From JBFGWM01 sp041588495 (GTDB lineage: Bacteria; Pseudomonadota; Gammaproteobacteria; Pseudomonadales; JBFGWM01), in assembly GCA_041588495.1 (NCBI GenBank), contig JBFGWM010000007.1, positions 1-27,849 on the forward strand: a stretch of 27,849 bases of DNA, given 5' to 3'. The notes beneath the pieces were generated by a model. The model worked only from the letters and a program-made list of their open reading frames with translations. It searched no databases and was not told where the DNA came from. This document shows positions 1-8,655 of this stretch, one piece after another; within the stretch, counting starts at the first letter, position 1; each line of letters begins with the position of its first letter. A program made the translations under genes and the position numbers.

Positions 1-985
1 ACTGTTTCTCGCCGGTCCGCCGCTGGTCAAGGCAGCCACCGGCGAGGACGCCACCGACGAGGAACTCGGCGGCGCCGAGATGCACACCTCGGTCGCCGGC
101 ACCGCGGAATACCTGGCCGAGGACGACGGCGACGCGATCCGGATCGTCCGCGAGGTGATGAAAAAGCTGCCCTGGCGCACCCCGGATTCGACGCCTGCCG
201 CGTATCGCGATCCGCTGTACGACGCTGAGGAACTGCTGGGCATCATTCCCACCGACACCCGCCAGCCCTACGACGTGCGCGAAGTGATCGCGCGCATCGC
301 CGACGCCTCCGACTTCCTCGATTTCAAGCACAACTACGACAACCAGACCATCTGCGGCCACATCGAGATCGAGGGCCACCCGGTCGGGGTCATCGGCAAC
401 AACGCGCCGATCACCCCCGAGGGCGCGGCGAAGACCGCCCAGTTCATCCAGTTGTGCGACCAGTCGGGCATCCCCCTGCTGTTCCTGCACAACACCACCG
501 GCTTCGTGGTCGGCAGCCAGCCCGAGCAGGCCGGCATCATCAAGCACGGCTCGAAGATGATCCAGGCGGTGGCCAACGCGCGGGTGCCGCGTATCTCCAT
601 CCTCATCGGCGGTTCCTACGGCGCCGGCAACTATGCCATGTGCGGCCGCGGTCTCGATCCGCGTTTCATATTCGCCTGGCCCAACAGCCGGGTCGCGGTG
701 ATGGGCGGCGCCCAGGCCGGCAAGGTGCTGCGTATCGTCACCGAGCAGAAACACGCACGCCTGGGCAAGGAACCGGATCCCAAGATGCTCGAGGTGATGG
801 AGAAAGCCACCGAGCAAAAGCTGAACAAGGAATCCACCGCGCTGTACGGCACCGCGCGCCTGTGGGACGACGGCATGATCGATCCGCGCGACACGCGCCG
901 GGTGCTGGCCAGCCTGCTGCAGGTGTGTCGCGATGCGGAACGGCGCAAACTGAATTCGAACACCTTCGGCGTCGCACGCCTGTAG
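1..985 (+). CDS. atuC: Acyl-CoA carboxylase carboxyltransferase (beta) subunit, AtuC-like, 5' partial
   Basis: The reading frame is open from base 2, and residues before the first Met (LFLAGPPLVKAATGE...) already match the family, so the gene starts outside the window. It belongs to the biotin-dependent carboxyltransferase family, which moves CO2 from carboxybiotin to an enoyl-CoA. Visible family signatures are the glycine-rich GGSYGAGNYAMCGRG stretch and the WPNSRVAVMGGAQAGKVL block that builds the acyl-CoA and biotin pocket. The partner alpha subunit is three genes downstream. Family members include methylcrotonyl-CoA carboxylase (leucine) and geranyl-CoA carboxylase (citronellol/geraniol). 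I favour the geranyl/isoprenoyl type because the order beta, dehydrogenase, hydratase, alpha is the atuCDEF order and no HMG-CoA lyase is present. Substrate is inferred; the carboxyltransferase call is firm. Confidence 0.85.
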   Translation, partial: LFLAGPPLVKAATGEDATDEELGGAEMHTSVAGTAEYLAEDDGDAIRIVREVMKKLPWRTPDSTPAAYRDPLYDAEELLGIIPTDTRQPYDVREVIARIADASDFLDFKHNYDNQTICGHIEIEGHPVGVIGNNAPITPEGAAKTAQFIQLCDQSGIPLLFLHNTTGFVVGSQPEQAGIIKHGSKMIQAVANARVPRISILIGGSYGAGNYAMCGRGLDPRFIFAWPNSRVAVMGGAQAGKVLRIVTEQKHARLGKEPDPKMLEVMEKATEQKLNKESTALYGTARLWDDGMIDPRDTRRVLASLLQVCRDAERRKLNSNTFGVARL

Positions 986-1007
986 GTTCCAGAGGGAGGG
1001 ACAATCC

Positions 1008-2219
1008 ATGCAATTCACCCAGGAACACGAGGAACTGCGGCGCACGGTGCGCAAGTTCGTCGACACCGAGATCAACCCGTACGTCGAGGAGTGGGAGGCC
1101 GCGGGCCTGTTCCCCGCCCACGAACTGTTCCGCAAGCTGGGCGACGCCGGGCTGCTGGGCATCACCAAGCCCGAGGAGAACGGCGGCATGGGCCTCGACT
1201 ACAGCTATGAGCTGGTGTTCGCCGAAGAACTGGGCGCGGTGCACTGCGGCGCGCTGCCCATGGCGATCGGCGTGCAGACCGACATGGCGACACCCGCCCT
1301 CGCCCGCTTCGGCAGCGAGGAACTGCGCCGCGAGTTCCTCGAACCGGCGATCCGTGGCGAGATGGTCGCCTGCATCGGGGTCAGCGAACCGGGCGCGGGC
1401 TCGGATGTCGCGGGACTCAAAACTACCGCGGTGAAGGACGGTGACGACTACGTCATCAACGGCACCAAGATGTGGATCACCAATTCCACCCAGGCCGATT
1501 TCATGTGTGCGCTGGTCAATACCGGCGAGGGTCACGTGCACAAGAACAAGTCCCTGGTCATCGTGCCCATGGACACCCCGGGGATCACGGTCTCGGCACG
1601 CCTCAACAAGCTTGGTATGCGCGCCTCGGACACCGCCCAGGTGTTCTTCGAGGACGTGCGCGTGCCGCAACGCTACCGCATCGGCGCCGAGGGCATGGGA
1701 TTCATGCTGCAGATGATGCAGTTCCAGGAGGAACGCCTGTACGGCGCCGCGGTGGCCATCAAGGGGCTGGAGAACTGCATCAACGCCACCATCGAGTACT
1801 GCCGCGAGCGGGAGACCTTCAAGACCAAGCTGATCGACAACCAGGTCATCCATTTCCGCCTCGCCGAACTGCAGACCGAGGTCGAGTGCCTGCGTTCCCT
1901 GATCTACCGCGCCTGCGAGGATTACATTCACGGCAAGGACGTCACCCAGCTGGCGTCGATGGCCAAGCTCAAGGCCGGGCGCCTGTCCCGCGAGGTGACT
2001 GACGCCTGCCTGCAGTACTGGGGTGGCATGGGCTTCATGTGGGAGAACGTGGTGTCCCGCGCTTACCGCGACACGCGCCTGATCTCCATCGGCGGCGGCG
2101 CCGACGAGATGATGCTGGGCATCATCTGCAAGCTGATGGGCATCCTGCCGGGTAAAAAAAAATCCCTGAAAACGACCCCTGAAGCGGAACGCGGGGAGAC
2201 CAGCGATGCAACTGCCTGA
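1008..2219 (+). CDS. atuD: Acyl-CoA dehydrogenase, AtuD-like (citronellyl-CoA dehydrogenase type)
   Basis: This 403-residue FAD-dependent acyl-CoA dehydrogenase introduces a 2,3-double bond and passes electrons to ETF. Family signatures are GVSEPGAGSDVAGL (about 124-137), MWITNSTQADF (155-165) and the C-terminal LQYWGGMGFMWEN block. The usual C-terminal catalytic Glu is replaced: the segment reads IGGGADEMM. A Glu sits instead in the helix-G motif QEERL (Glu242), as in the isovaleryl-CoA and long-chain dehydrogenases that use that alternative base. That arrangement suits branched substrates. A GGAGGG-like ribosome site precedes the ATG 23 bases after the upstream stop. The last 14 bases overlap the hydratase gene. 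As recalled, overall similarity to Pseudomonas AtuD is high, but isovaleryl-CoA dehydrogenase is the main alternative. Confidence 0.85.
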   Translation: MQFTQEHEELRRTVRKFVDTEINPYVEEWEAAGLFPAHELFRKLGDAGLLGITKPEENGGMGLDYSYELVFAEELGAVHCGALPMAIGVQTDMATPALARFGSEELRREFLEPAIRGEMVACIGVSEPGAGSDVAGLKTTAVKDGDDYVINGTKMWITNSTQADFMCALVNTGEGHVHKNKSLVIVPMDTPGITVSARLNKLGMRASDTAQVFFEDVRVPQRYRIGAEGMGFMLQMMQFQEERLYGAAVAIKGLENCINATIEYCRERETFKTKLIDNQVIHFRLAELQTEVECLRSLIYRACEDYIHGKDVTQLASMAKLKAGRLSREVTDACLQYWGGMGFMWENVVSRAYRDTRLISIGGGADEMMLGIICKLMGILPGKKKSLKTTPEAERGETSDATA

Positions 2220-3015
2220 AACTTCCGCCCTGCGCCTCGAGGCCGACGGCCCGTTCCTGCACGTCACCCTGGACCGGCCCCAGGCCCGCAACGCCATGAG
2301 CCTGGCGATGGTGAAGGAGTTCATGGCGGTGTTCGACGCCGTGCGCGGTGACGAGCAGGTGCGTGCGCTGGTGCTGCGCGGCGCCGGTGGGCATTTTTGC
2401 GCGGGCGGCGACATCAAGGACATGGCGGCGGCGCGGGCAGGCGCCGGGAAATCCGACGAGGATCCTTTCTACGCCCTGAACCGGGAATTCGGACGCATGC
2501 TGATGGCCGCCGAGGACCTGCCCCAGGCGGTGGTCGCCGTTCTTGAAGGCGCGGTGCTGGGCGGCGGTTTCGGCCTCGCGTGCATATCGGATGTGGCCAT
2601 CGCCCATGCCGATGCCAAGTTCGGCCTGCCGGAAACCGGCCTCGGCCTGCCCCCGGCGCAGATCGCCCCGTTCGTGGTGCGCCGCATCGGCCTCACCCAG
2701 GCGCGGCGTCTCGCCCTGCTCGGTGTGCGCTTCGGTGGCGAGGAGGCGCGGCGGCTGGGAATCGTCCACGAGGTGGCGGCCGACGCCGAGGAACTCGACA
2801 CCTGGCTCGGCGAGGTGCTGGGCGCCATCCGGCGCTGCGCCCCCGGAGCCAATGCGCGCACCAAGCGACTGGTGCTCGACGTCGGCAGTGTGCCGATGGA
2901 CGCCCTGCTGGACCGTGCCGCGGGGGAGTTCTCCGCTGCGGTGCAGGGTTCAGAGGGACAGGAAGGCACCATGGCCTTCATCCAGAAGCGCCTGCCGGCC
3001 TGGGCGGAAGGTTAA
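2206..3015 (+). CDS. atuE: Enoyl-CoA hydratase/isomerase family, AtuE-like (isohexenylglutaconyl-CoA hydratase type)
   Basis: A 269-residue crotonase-fold protein that would hydrate the carboxylated enoyl-CoA made by the beta/alpha carboxylase. The oxyanion-hole segments HFCAGGDIKDM (63-73) and GAVLGGGFGLAC (115-126) are present. Of the two acidic residues typical of enoyl-CoA hydratases, the one in LPETGLG (Glu143) is kept, while the first is Gly123 in GGGFGLA; this differs from canonical crotonase (GGGCELAM). The start codon lies inside the end of the dehydrogenase gene (14-base overlap) behind GGGGAGA, which indicates translational coupling. In the Atu pathway this position is AtuE and in leucine catabolism it is LiuC; gene order favours AtuE. 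Confidence 0.8.
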   Translation: MQLPETSALRLEADGPFLHVTLDRPQARNAMSLAMVKEFMAVFDAVRGDEQVRALVLRGAGGHFCAGGDIKDMAAARAGAGKSDEDPFYALNREFGRMLMAAEDLPQAVVAVLEGAVLGGGFGLACISDVAIAHADAKFGLPETGLGLPPAQIAPFVVRRIGLTQARRLALLGVRFGGEEARRLGIVHEVAADAEELDTWLGEVLGAIRRCAPGANARTKRLVLDVGSVPMDALLDRAAGEFSAAVQGSEGQEGTMAFIQKRLPAWAEG

Positions 3016-3053
3016 GCCGCCCATACGACGCGAATCCGCAGCAAGGGAACGCC

Positions 3054-5015
3054 ATGCCAGCCACGCAACACTTCAGCAAGATCCTGGTCGCCAACCGTGG
3101 TGAGATCGCGGCGCGGGTGATGCGCACGATCCACGCGCAGGGTTATCGCAGCGTCGCGGTGTACACCGATGCCGACCGGCATGCCGAGCACACCGCGTTG
3201 GCGGACGAGGCGGTGCGCATCGGCGAGGCGGCCGTCGGCGCCTCCTACCTGGCGATGGAAAAAATTATCGATGCCGCGCGCGCCGTCGGCGCCGACGCGA
3301 TCCACCCGGGCTACGGGTTCCTGTCCGAGAACGCGGACTTCGCCCGCGCGTGCCGCGAGTGCGGCATTGCGTTTATCGGGCCGCCCGAGGACGCCATCCG
3401 GCTCATGGGCAACAAGCGCCAGGCCAAGATCGCGATGCTGGAAGCCGGAGTGCCCTGTGTGCCCGGCTACGAAGGCGACAGCCAGGACGACGAGACCCTG
3501 GCCGACAAGGCCATGGAGATCGGTTTCCCGGTGATGGTCAAGGCGGCTGCCGGTGGCGGCGGGCGCGGCATGCGCCTGGTTCATGGCGAGGACGAGTTGC
3601 TGTCCAGCCTGCGTTCGGCGCGCTCCGAGGCGGAACACGGGTTCGGCAGCGGCGAACTGATCCTCGAGAAGGCGGTGATCGAGCCCCGCCACGTGGAGAT
3701 CCAGGTGTTCGCCGACCGACATGGCAACTGCATTTATCTCGGTGAGCGCGACTGCTCGATCCAGCGCCGCCACCAGAAAGTGGTCGAGGAGGCGCCCTCC
3801 CCGGCCGTGAATCCCGAATTGCGCCGTCGCATGGGCGAGGCCGCGGTGCAGGCGGCGCGGGCCTGCGACTACGTCGGTGCGGGGACCGTGGAGTTCCTGC
3901 TGGCGCCGGACGGCGAGTTCTATTTCCTGGAGATGAACACCCGCCTGCAGGTGGAACACCCGGTCACCGAGCTGATCACCGGCACCGACCTGGTGGCGTG
4001 GCAGATCGCGGTGGCCGAGGGCGCGCCGCTGCCCCTGGCCCAGGACGATGTGAAACTCGATGGTCATGCCATCGAGGTGCGCCTGTACGCCGAGGCGCCG
4101 GGCAACGGCTTCCTGCCCCAGACCGGGAAGATCCTCGCCTGGGAACCCGCCCTGGACGACGGCGTGCGGGTGGACAGCGGGATTCGCGTCGGGCAGCCGG
4201 TCACGCCCCACTACGACCCGATTCTCGCCAAGCTGGTGGCCTGGGGGCCCGACCGCGAGACCGCCCGGCGGCGCCTGGTCCGCGCCCTGGACCAGTCCCT
4301 GGTGCTCGGCGTGAACACCAACCGCGCGTTTCTCTCCGCCGTGCTCGGGAACGCGGTGTTCCGCGAGGGCGCGGCGACCACCGCGTTCATCGAGCAGGAA
4401 TTCAGTGACCACCCCACCCTGTCGCCCTATGTCCCCACCCTGGTGGAACTCGGTGTTGCCGCGCTGCTGCAGGCCACGGACGGGGATCCGCAGGTCCCGG
4501 TCCTCGCGGTTCCGGTGCCGGCGCGCCTGGTCCTGGAGTGCGCGGGGCAGGAATATCCGGTCAGCGTGCAGGCCCTGGCCGGCGGCGGCTGGCGGGTACA
4601 GCGTGGCGACGAGGACATCCGCCTGTACGTGGAATCCGTTGCGGCCGGGCGCTGCGTGGTGCGCAGTGAAGACCTGCGCCGGGAATACCGCTTTGCCGTG
4701 GACGGCGACCTCGTGCACCTGGATACCGCCAACGCGGGCACCGTGTTCCACAACGTCACCTGGGCCGAACCCGAGACCGATGGGCGCGTGGGCACCGGTA
4801 ACATTGCCGCGCCAATGGACGGCTCCGTGGTGGAGGTGCGCGTGGCCGTCGGTGACCGCGTCGCCCGCGGCGACATCCTCGCCATCCTCGAGGCCATGAA
4901 GATGGAGCACCCGCTGCGCGCGGACGTCGACGGGACGGTCAGCGAACTGCTGGCCGGCGCTGGCGACCAGGTGCGTGGCCGCCAGGTGCTGGTACGGGTC
5001 GAGGCGGAGGCCTGA
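3054..5015 (+). CDS. atuF: Acyl-CoA carboxylase biotin-containing (alpha) subunit, AtuF-like
   Basis: A 653-residue biotin carboxylase/BCCP fusion. It starts with KILVANRGEIAARV (biotin carboxylase N domain), followed by the ATP-grasp domain with the glycine-rich KAAAGGGGRGM loop and the EMNTRLQVEHPVTE active-site block, then a BC C-domain, a less conserved linker and a C-terminal biotinyl domain. The biotinylated lysine is Lys616 in EAMKMEH. Length and domain order fit the alpha subunits of methylcrotonyl- and geranyl-CoA carboxylases. It loads CO2 onto biotin for the carboxyltransferase encoded at the window start. The ATG at 3054 follows an AAGGGA ribosome site; a longer open frame from 2580 is an out-of-frame read of the hydratase gene. 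No promoter is seen between the four genes, so they probably form one transcript. Confidence 0.9.
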   Translation: MPATQHFSKILVANRGEIAARVMRTIHAQGYRSVAVYTDADRHAEHTALADEAVRIGEAAVGASYLAMEKIIDAARAVGADAIHPGYGFLSENADFARACRECGIAFIGPPEDAIRLMGNKRQAKIAMLEAGVPCVPGYEGDSQDDETLADKAMEIGFPVMVKAAAGGGGRGMRLVHGEDELLSSLRSARSEAEHGFGSGELILEKAVIEPRHVEIQVFADRHGNCIYLGERDCSIQRRHQKVVEEAPSPAVNPELRRRMGEAAVQAARACDYVGAGTVEFLLAPDGEFYFLEMNTRLQVEHPVTELITGTDLVAWQIAVAEGAPLPLAQDDVKLDGHAIEVRLYAEAPGNGFLPQTGKILAWEPALDDGVRVDSGIRVGQPVTPHYDPILAKLVAWGPDRETARRRLVRALDQSLVLGVNTNRAFLSAVLGNAVFREGAATTAFIEQEFSDHPTLSPYVPTLVELGVAALLQATDGDPQVPVLAVPVPARLVLECAGQEYPVSVQALAGGGWRVQRGDEDIRLYVESVAAGRCVVRSEDLRREYRFAVDGDLVHLDTANAGTVFHNVTWAEPETDGRVGTGNIAAPMDGSVVEVRVAVGDRVARGDILAILEAMKMEHPLRADVDGTVSELLAGAGDQVRGRQVLVRVEAEA

Positions 5016-5103
5016 TTCCTGGTCCGAACCGCTTCCCGCGTGGCAGGTTCCGGCGGCTGCGCTAACCTCAGTCAGAACTCCCGACTGGTGGCACGGAACA
5101 CGC

Positions 5104-5898
5104 ATGCCCGCGATCCTGTTTGATCTCGACGGTGTCTTCTACGAGGGTGAAAAGCCCCTCGACGGCGGCGACTGGGCCGTCCGTTTCGCGCGCGATCGCG
5201 GAATCCCCCACGTTTTCGTAACCAACACCACGTCCCGGCCGCGTAGCGCCCTGGTGGCGAAGCTCGCCGCCATGGGCATCGAGGTGGGCGAGGACGAGTT
5301 GCTCACTCCGCCGGTGGTGGCGTGCGAGTGGCTGCGCGAGAACGTCTCCGGTCCGGTCGCCCTGTTCGTGCCACCTGCCACCCGGGAGGAGTTCGCCGAC
5401 CTGGACGTGCTCGATGACAACGCCGACAGCGGCGCCCGCGCGGTGGTGGTCGGTGACCTCGGCGCGGAGTGGGAGTACGCGACCCTGAACCGCGCCCTGC
5501 GCCTGCTGGTGAACGGTCGCGACGTCAGGCTGGTGGCCCTGGGCATGACCCGCTACTGGAGCGCGCCGGACGGGCTGCGTATCGACACCGGCGCCTTCGT
5601 GAGCGCCCTGCAATATGCCAGCGGCATCGAGCCGGTGGTGACCGGGAAACCCTCCGTCGAGTTCTTTGCCGCCGCGGCCCGGCGCGCGGGGGTGGAACCC
5701 GCACAGTGCTGGATGGTCGGCGACGACATCCGCAGCGACGTCGGCGGGGCCCAGGAGGCGGGCATGCGCGGCGTGCTGGTCAAGACCGGCAAGTACCGGC
5801 AGGGCGACATGACCAGCGGCGTGCGCGCTGACGCGGTACTCGAGAGCATCGTGCAACTACCCGGCTGGTGGCGCTGGAACCAGCACGTCAAGCGCTGA
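5104..5898 (+). CDS. HAD-IIA family phosphatase (HDHD2/LHPP-like subgroup)
   Basis: A 264-residue haloacid dehalogenase-superfamily hydrolase. Motif I is FDLDGVFYEG with the nucleophile Asp7 and acid/base Asp9; motif II is FVTNTTS; motif III is the Lys in VVTGKPS; motif IV is MVGDDIRSDVGGA. The cap inserted between motifs II and III has the type IIA size, as in NagD, HDHD2 and LHPP relatives. The ATG at 5104 matches the start of the conserved core (MPAILFDLDG); an earlier in-frame start would add a non-conserved extension through the 88-base gap. It is a soluble cytoplasmic enzyme with an unknown phosphomonoester substrate. It follows the carboxylase operon in the same direction but the gap makes operon membership uncertain. 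Its end is 19 bases from the convergent multicopper oxidase gene. Confidence 0.85.
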   Translation: MPAILFDLDGVFYEGEKPLDGGDWAVRFARDRGIPHVFVTNTTSRPRSALVAKLAAMGIEVGEDELLTPPVVACEWLRENVSGPVALFVPPATREEFADLDVLDDNADSGARAVVVGDLGAEWEYATLNRALRLLVNGRDVRLVALGMTRYWSAPDGLRIDTGAFVSALQYASGIEPVVTGKPSVEFFAAAARRAGVEPAQCWMVGDDIRSDVGGAQEAGMRGVLVKTGKYRQGDMTSGVRADAVLESIVQLPGWWRWNQHVKR

Positions 5899-5917
5899 TC
5901 CCGCGCGTGCCGGCTCC

Positions 5918-7198
5918 CTAGCTGACCTTCCTCGCAATGCTGCCGGGCGGGTGGCGGTACCACCCGGGATCGGAACCATCTGCGGGCAATTCGTCACGCA
6001 CCTTGACCACGGTAAACATGCCGCCCATCTCGATGAGCCCGAAGGGCCCCTCGCCCATCATCATCGGCAGCGTGTTGCGCGGGCCCCTGAGGCCGCCATG
6101 GTGCATCCCGTGGCCGGCATGTTTTCCTGCTGCGGCGCTATGTTCGGCGTGTTCAGCCATGCCGGTTTCGCCCATGCCCATGTAGCCGGGCAGCACCTCG
6201 CGGATCTTCTCTTCCACACCGCGCTGGCTGACACCGAGAGTATTCGGAATGTCGTGACCCATCGCGTTCATCGTGTGATGGGACTTGTGGCAGTGAAACG
6301 CCCAGTCGCCCGGAGCATCGGCCACGAACTCGATGTCCCGGGTGCTGCCCACCGGAACCTGCACCGTGGTCTCCGGCCACCATGCGGATTCGCGCAGGGG
6401 GCCGCCGTCGGTGGCCGTGGTGTGGAACTGGTAACCGTGGAGATGGATCGGGTGCGCGTTCATGCTCAGGTTGCCGAGGCGGATGCGGACCCGCTCACCG
6501 CGTTTCACCAGCAACGGGTCGATGCCGGGAAACACCCGGCTGTTGAAGGTGAACATGTTGAAATCGGTCATCACCGCGGGATCGGGACGGTAGGTGCCCG
6601 GGTGCACCGCCCATTCATGCAGCATGATGGCGAAATCGCGGTCGATGCGCCGTTCGGGCTTCCGCGGGTGAATGATGAACAGGCCCATCATGCCCACCGC
6701 AAGCTGAACCACCTCGTCGGCATGGGGATGGTACATGTGGGTGCCGTGCTGGCGCAGTTCGAACTCGTAGGCCCAGGTCTCGCCCGGCTGGATATGGGGC
6801 TGGTTGAGGCCGCCGACACCGTCCATCCCGTTCGGCAGCAGCAGGCCATGCCAGTGCACGGTGGTGTGCTCCGGAAGACGGTTGGTGACCAGGATGCGCA
6901 CACGGTCGCCCTCCACCGCCTCGATGGTGGGACCCGGGGTGGAACCGTTGTAGCCCCAGCACTTGACCGTCATGCCCGGTGCGAATTCGCGCTCGACCGG
7001 CTCGGCGACCAGGTGGAACTCCTTGACGCCGTCGACCATGCGGTACGCAAGGCTGCGCCCGTTGGGCGTGATCACGGGGCGGTAGCGTCCGGGTCCACCA
7101 GGCGCCCCGGCGGCCCGGGCCGTGGCGCCGGGATGGACGGTGCCTGCCGCCGTGGCGAGCAGGCCCGCGCCGAGCAGGAAGTTTCTGCGTCCGATCAT
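5918..7198 (-). CDS. Two-domain multicopper oxidase, Tat-exported, with His/Met-rich C-terminal tail
   Basis: A 426-residue periplasmic multicopper oxidase. A twin-arginine-type signal (RRNFLLGAG) opens the protein. All four copper motifs are present: HWHG (115-118), HMYHPH (154-159), HPIHLHG (249-255) and HCHKSHHTMNAM (302-313, with Cys303, His308 and Met313 as type-1 copper ligands). The short distance between the first and last motifs matches two-domain laccases rather than the three-domain CopA/CueO forms. After the last motif comes an unusual tail of about 110 residues rich in His and Met (MGMGETGMAEHAEH, GHGMHHGG), likely a copper-binding segment. Its start overlaps the stop of the TolC-like gene as ATGA, so the two are translationally coupled. 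Probable role: cuprous-ion oxidation in copper tolerance. Confidence 0.85.
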   Translation of the reverse strand: MIGRRNFLLGAGLLATAAGTVHPGATARAAGAPGGPGRYRPVITPNGRSLAYRMVDGVKEFHLVAEPVEREFAPGMTVKCWGYNGSTPGPTIEAVEGDRVRILVTNRLPEHTTVHWHGLLLPNGMDGVGGLNQPHIQPGETWAYEFELRQHGTHMYHPHADEVVQLAVGMMGLFIIHPRKPERRIDRDFAIMLHEWAVHPGTYRPDPAVMTDFNMFTFNSRVFPGIDPLLVKRGERVRIRLGNLSMNAHPIHLHGYQFHTTATDGGPLRESAWWPETTVQVPVGSTRDIEFVADAPGDWAFHCHKSHHTMNAMGHDIPNTLGVSQRGVEEKIREVLPGYMGMGETGMAEHAEHSAAAGKHAGHGMHHGGLRGPRNTLPMMMGEGPFGLIEMGGMFTVVKVRDELPADGSDPGWYRHPPGSIARKVS

Positions 7199-8583
7199 GA
7201 TCCGTTTGCTCCTCTTGCATCGCGGGCGGCGGTCATGCCGGTGCGGCCGCCGATGGCCAGTTCCAGTTGCGAGCGCGCGACCCAGTAGTCGTGCAGCGTG
7301 TCCACGTACCCGGCGCGCGCGGCGTATTGCTCGCGGCGTGCCGCGAGCACGTGGAAAATGCTCTCCAGCATGTAGTTCTGGTGCAGTTGCGCCTCGCGGA
7401 CGGTGTCCGCCGCGGCGGGCAGCGCCAGTTGCCGGTGGGTGGCGAGCTTGTCCTCCAGGGTCCTGGCGGTGTGCCAGGCCACGGCGATCTGCTTGCGGGC
7501 CATGGCCCGGATGGCTTCGGCTTCGGCAGACTGGCGGCGCTGCAGGGATTGCAGGCGGGCGATTTCCGGCTGGCCCTGGTCGAACACCGGAAGTTCCAGG
7601 GCGAGGCCGAATCCGCGCAGGTCGGATCCGTCGGGTTCGCGTTCCCCGTTGAGCATGAAGTCCGCGCCCCCGAGCCAGCGGTAGCGTCGCGCGATCCGCA
7701 GCGCGGCGGCGGTGTTCTCAATTCGCTTCCGGTGCACGGCGAGGTCTGGCCGGCGTGACAGCCCGGTGGCGACGGTGGCGGCCAGGTCGGGTAGTGCCGG
7801 GCCCTGTTCCGGCAGGGTTTCGGGCACCTGCCAGTCACCCGCCGCGTCCAGGCCAAGAAGCAGCGCCAGTTCGCTGCGTGCGGTGTACTCCGCGATGCGG
7901 GTGTCGGCCAGCTGCAACGCGGTCGCGGCCTCGGCGGAACGGTGCCGCGCGAGTTCGAGCAGGCTGAGGTTGCCGGCGGCCTCGAAACGCTGGGCGAGTT
8001 CCCGTGCGGCAGTCCCGGCGTGGTGACTGGCATCGGCCAGCTGACGGTGCTCCCGCGCCGCGACATAGGCCGTCCACGCCTGCTGAATTTCGCCGGTGTA
8101 TGCGAGTACGGCGTCGGTGACCTCCAGCTGTACGCGCTCGAAGTCGGTACGGGCCATCGCGCGGCGCGAGGGCAGCAGCAGCAGGTCGAGCAGGCTGGTC
8201 GCGAACTCGATCTCGAGGTTCGTCCGGGTCCCCGGCGCATCCGAGTCCCGGGCCAGGATCGAGAGGCCGGGATTCCCGGGGACCGATGCGGCAGCGCGCT
8301 CCGCGTCTGCAATGCCCAGGGCCTCGAACAGCGCCTGCATGCGTGGACTGTTGAGCAGGCCGAAGCGGACCGCGTCGAAACGGGTCAGCGGTTTATCGAA
8401 ATCCACCTTGCTGCCCGGGGATCCGGCGTCGGAACCCTCCATGGCATGCCAGACGATCTCGACATCGCCGGCGCGCCGGACCTGCTCGCGGACGGCATCG
8501 AAGCCGTGCCCGGGCTGCAGGGTCGAACAACCGGTGACGACCAGGCAGGCCGCCGCCAGGCTCATTCTGAACACGGGGTTCAT
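7195..8583 (-). CDS. TolC-family outer-membrane efflux lipoprotein
   Basis: A 462-residue TolC/OEP-family protein. A lipoprotein signal is clear: hydrophobic segment then LVVTGC with the lipidated Cys19. The body is rich in long Ala/Leu/Glu helices typical of the periplasmic tunnel, with the two repeated halves of the family. It would form the outer-membrane exit duct of a metal or drug efflux route. No inner-membrane RND pump or membrane-fusion protein is encoded nearby, so the partner must be elsewhere or the gene works only with the multicopper oxidase module. It ends in an ATGA overlap with that oxidase and lies 72 bases downstream of the CopL-like gene. Family assignment is firm; the transported substrate is inferred to be copper from context. 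Confidence 0.8.
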   Translation of the reverse strand: MNPVFRMSLAAACLVVTGCSTLQPGHGFDAVREQVRRAGDVEIVWHAMEGSDAGSPGSKVDFDKPLTRFDAVRFGLLNSPRMQALFEALGIADAERAAASVPGNPGLSILARDSDAPGTRTNLEIEFATSLLDLLLLPSRRAMARTDFERVQLEVTDAVLAYTGEIQQAWTAYVAAREHRQLADASHHAGTAARELAQRFEAAGNLSLLELARHRSAEAATALQLADTRIAEYTARSELALLLGLDAAGDWQVPETLPEQGPALPDLAATVATGLSRRPDLAVHRKRIENTAAALRIARRYRWLGGADFMLNGEREPDGSDLRGFGLALELPVFDQGQPEIARLQSLQRRQSAEAEAIRAMARKQIAVAWHTARTLEDKLATHRQLALPAAADTVREAQLHQNYMLESIFHVLAARREQYAARAGYVDTLHDYWVARSQLELAIGGRTGMTAARDARGANGS

Positions 8584-8655
8584 GGTGTTTCCTCGTCATT
8601 CGCGTGAAAGCACCGCGCAACGCGGGTTGCGCGGATTTGAATTGCGGACGGGAAA

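Noticed and set aside
738..2423. Long minus-strand open frame of 561 codons opposite the dehydrogenase gene
   Set aside because: It is antisense to strongly conserved acyl-CoA genes, shows no family pattern and reflects high-GC codon bias.
3012..5105. Long minus-strand open frame of 697 codons opposite the biotin carboxylase gene
   Set aside because: Antisense shadow; the composition is His/Gly/Gln-rich with no recognisable domain, while the plus strand encodes a clear carboxylase.
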